The notes below the pieces were generated by a model. The model was given only the letters and a program-made list of their open reading frames with translations. It searched no databases and had not been told where the DNA came from. DNA of 63,296 nucleotides from Muribaculaceae bacterium. Lineage in GTDB: Bacteria; Bacteroidota; Bacteroidia; Bacteroidales; Muribaculaceae. Each line of letters begins with the position of its first letter. Position 1 is the first letter of the stretch. Below are positions 61,801 to 63,296 of the stretch, piece by piece. The DNA lies in assembly GCA_017629835.1 (NCBI GenBank), contig JAGBWK010000011.1, forward strand, positions 1-63,296. Reading direction: 5' to 3'. The position numbers and the translations under genes were made by a program.

Positions 61801-63296
61801 AGTGTTTGTGAATGGCACAAACTCTCGCAGCAAGGTGAAAACTCACGAAGGTGGCCACTGTGCATTCTCAGTCGATATTACTTCAAAATTCAACAGTAGC
61901 AACACTGCTACAATCTATGTAAAGGTTACCGACGCTACTAACGAAAACGAGCAACCTGTTGGAAAACAGCGCCGTTACCCCAATGGTCGTGGCGACATTT
62001 TCTACACTTCAACATCTGGTATTTGGCAAACAGTATGGCTTGAGCCTGTTGACAAAATGGGAGTTGAAACTATCCGCTCAACATCCGACATCGACAACAA
62101 CAAGTTGAATTTCGACATTGCACTGCGTAATCCTGCCGGAACGCTTACAGTTGATTTGTACGACGGCGAAACTTTGGTTGAATCAAAAGAGGTTGCTGCC
62201 AACGCAGAATCAGTAAGCGTTGAGTTCACTATCAGCAATCCAAAACTTTGGAGCACTACCGACCCCAATTTGTACAATGCTACAGTGTCAGTAAAAAATG
62301 CTGACGGCGAGGTAGTTGATGCAGTCGATACCTATGCTGGTATGCGCAAAATATCTTATCGTCAGGACGAAAATGGCTACTGGCGCTTGCAACTCAACAA
62401 CCGCGACTTCTTCCATTTCGGTCCGCTTGACCAAGGTTATTGGCCCGACGGATTGCTGACTGCTCCAACCGACGAAGCATTGCTCTACGACATTGAATTG
62501 ACCAAAGAACTCGGCTTCAATATGATTCGTAAGCACATGAAGGTTGAGCCAGCACGTTGGTATTACCATTGCGACCGCTTAGGTCTCCTCGTATGGCAAG
62601 ATATGCCTTCAGCTTCAGGCTCGCCTGAGGGTGGCTGGGTTGCAGAAGATTTCTGCACAAACATTGGCTCACCCAACCCAACACTCGAAAGCCGCTACCG
62701 CAGCGAGTGGGCTGAAATCATCAATCAGCTTTATTCAAGCCCCTCAATCGTGGTTTGGACTCCGTTCAACGAACACTGGGGACAGTTCAAAACCCCCGAA
62801 ATCGTAGAATACACCCGCTCTCTCGACAATACACGCCTTATCAATCCTGCTTCGGGTGGTAACCACTACCGCCTCGACAATCCTGAGGGCACATTTATCG
62901 ATATGCACAACTACGATCAGCCTATACGCATCTACGACCGCGTAATCGACGAATCTCGCCCATTCGTGCTCGGCGAATATGGTGGCTTGGGTCGCAATAT
63001 GCCTGGCAACCGCTGGTATGAACGCAATTCGCAGACTTACAACACTTTCAATAGCGCAAAAGAACTAACAGATGCTTACATTCGCCTTGCTGACCAAATT
63101 ATCAGTGTGGCTCAAGGCACAGAGGTCAATGGAACGAAAGTGAACTGGTGTGCAGCTGTTTACACACAGACCACCGACGTTGAAACTGAGGTTAATGGTA
63201 TCGTGACCTACGACTGCGAAAAGATGAAATTCGAACAAGCTCGCATGGCTGAAGCTACAGAGCGCGTTTCGAAGGTGTTTGGCACCGATTCAGGCG
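58889..63296 (+). CDS. DUF4965-type ('glutaminase A-like') protein fused to a GH2 glycosidase, 3' end beyond the window
   Basis: One open frame runs to the window end with no stop (more than 1460 codons). I start at ATG 58889 (MTNFKRFF, Sec signal to SAMAGQS); ATG 58859 is also in frame. Residues about 30-850 repeat the DUF4964, jelly-roll, DUF5127, DUF4965, DUF1793 order of the two paralogs. After a short Pro/Trp-rich linker (near 61440-61510) comes a GH2 enzyme: sugar-binding domain, Ig-like domain and TIM barrel with acid/base Glu in FNEHWGQF and nucleophile Glu in VLGEYGGLG. GH2 includes beta-galactosidases and beta-mannosidases. Several motifs conserved in the two paralogs are changed in the first half. 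Confidence 0.88.
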   Translation, partial: MTNFKRFFCYVAVSSMIGFSAMAGQSTVQPTDSDFTPKYFNTLRLPSVPLLVNDPYFSFWSNYDQLNAGPTRHWCEHEKAIDGFIRVDGTVYRFMGKERECILKPLTGAGMTIDGENWSGRVSHTKQNNEAWAEANFDDSSWAQEQAAWGTAGEYPNVKNVWKDENSDIYVRREVTLTADDLAQDLWVQYSHDDIFELYINGINVVRTGETWRQGEMARLNDLAKSSLKVGKNIIAAHCHNTRGGAYIDFGLYANVKEETVNIVQAQQTSVNVQACSSYYKFTCGPVNLDVVFTAPMLIDDFDLISTPINFISYRVTPNDGNAHDVQFYISTSAQLTVNEMAQPTLSCIETNRGNRYLKAGSEAQRILGRSGDMISIDWGYLYIPEMHGQVSMGAQGEVFNYFATTGELPASDGSTMRSTGISSMPTLAFINDLGSVSGSAADFMMIGYDEIYDMQYMRQNYKAYYARNGKTIFEAFEEFERDYASLMQRCRDLDNRIWEDGVAAGNVKYAEQLAATYRHCMAAHKLFQDNTGKALYFSKENKSNGCVNTVDLTYPESPLFLTYNPELQKGMILSILDYALTDERKDKNCAAHDLGQYPLANGQVYGDSMPLEESANILILANAIVRVTGDASWLRPYSAVLKTWADYCRAEGQNPRNQLCTDDFKGPSEQNTNLSVKAIMGVLAYSELYTKLGGTPRGALIYENAAKDMALIWESDARDGDHYRMEFHRSGTWSQKYNLVWDKLWGRHIFPSQVLEREINWYLRHQERYGLPLDSRDKQTKSDWIHWTAAMSPDTETFLKFSDLHWKYINETSTRIPLSDYYWADGGASCNFSARSVIGGLWMKVMMDKYMPEAPEWSWAPQGNHIKTRWAEDVDPACPLPEYPRPQLVRKDWMNLNGIWEYAIESPNTSSPEFDGKILVPYAIESSLSGVMRPLEPGNVLWYKREVTIPEEWKGRQIVLNFGAVDYKAEVFVNGTNSRSKVKTHEGGHCAFSVDITSKFNSSNTATIYVKVTDATNENEQPVGKQRRYPNGRGDIFYTSTSGIWQTVWLEPVDKMGVETIRSTSDIDNNKLNFDIALRNPAGTLTVDLYDGETLVESKEVAANAESVSVEFTISNPKLWSTTDPNLYNATVSVKNADGEVVDAVDTYAGMRKISYRQDENGYWRLQLNNRDFFHFGPLDQGYWPDGLLTAPTDEALLYDIELTKELGFNMIRKHMKVEPARWYYHCDRLGLLVWQDMPSASGSPEGGWVAEDFCTNIGSPNPTLESRYRSEWAEIINQLYSSPSIVVWTPFNEHWGQFKTPEIVEYTRSLDNTRLINPASGGNHYRLDNPEGTFIDMHNYDQPIRIYDRVIDESRPFVLGEYGGLGRNMPGNRWYERNSQTYNTFNSAKELTDAYIRLADQIISVAQGTEVNGTKVNWCAAVYTQTTDVETEVNGIVTYDCEKMKFEQARMAEATERVSKVFGTDSG

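Noticed and set aside
1-63296. tRNA, rRNA, tmRNA, integrase or intact transposase genes
   Set aside because: I looked through intergenic gaps and translated frames and saw no cloverleaf, rRNA signature or transposase/integrase catalytic motif. Subtle RNAs could be missed without a covariance search.

Overview
The window is a chromosomal segment from a Bacteroidales bacterium, most likely a gut lineage close to Muribaculaceae or Prevotellaceae; the exact family is inferred. The evidence is SusC/SusD-type glycan uptake genes, a one-protein hybrid two-component sensor, a type IX secretion (T9SS) sorting domain, GldD/GldE-like genes, ferredoxin-dependent 2-oxoacid oxidoreductase genes, and many promoters with the Bacteroidetes -7 element TAnnTTTG instead of a sigma70 -10 box. 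No rRNA, tRNA, CRISPR array or complete insertion sequence was seen.

Layout. 1-700: non-coding, with a hairpin repeat and a candidate small RNA. 702-6737 (-): a tripartite RND efflux operon ending in a P-II-like gene. 6948-9581 (+): a MATE exporter and L-serine dehydratase. 9620-13624 (+): a very large secreted protein combining a carbohydrate-binding-like domain, an esterase-like domain with an altered nucleophile, two tandem repeats, a PHP domain and a damaged T9SS tail. 13950-19432 (+): korA-korB, then gldE-gldD and a phosphopantetheinyl transferase.

19518-42798 is a polysaccharide utilization locus (PUL). It holds two GH76 alpha-1,6-mannanase-type enzymes, SusC, SusD, two further surface lipoproteins, an acyltransferase, two large DUF4964/DUF5127/DUF4965/DUF1793 ('glutaminase A-like') proteins, a degenerate GH43-like lipoprotein and a hybrid two-component regulator. 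Two GH76 genes point to an alpha-mannan or mannoprotein substrate (inference). The two hairpins inside the main operon may set different expression levels for uptake and enzyme genes.

43094-55512 is mostly housekeeping: rnpA-yidD-tatD, a GH13 lipoprotein, nadA flanked by a 115-bp inverted repeat, the yebC-ribE-pgi operon, an AT-rich AAA/DUF4143 ATPase with four 32-bp-period repeats at its 5' side, speA and a TrmH-type methyltransferase.

55699-63296 starts a second glycan-related cluster: a 927-residue secreted protein with two jelly-roll modules and, divergently, a gene fusing a DUF4965-type protein to a GH2 glycosidase. That gene runs off the window end.

The most unusual items are the DUF4965-GH2 fusion with altered conserved motifs, the GH43-like protein lacking two of three expected carboxylates, the multi-domain PHP/esterase-like exoprotein, the inverted repeats around nadA, the 32-bp repeats next to the AAA ATPase, and a hairpin repeat family that seems to have overrun the 3' ends of secreted-protein genes.
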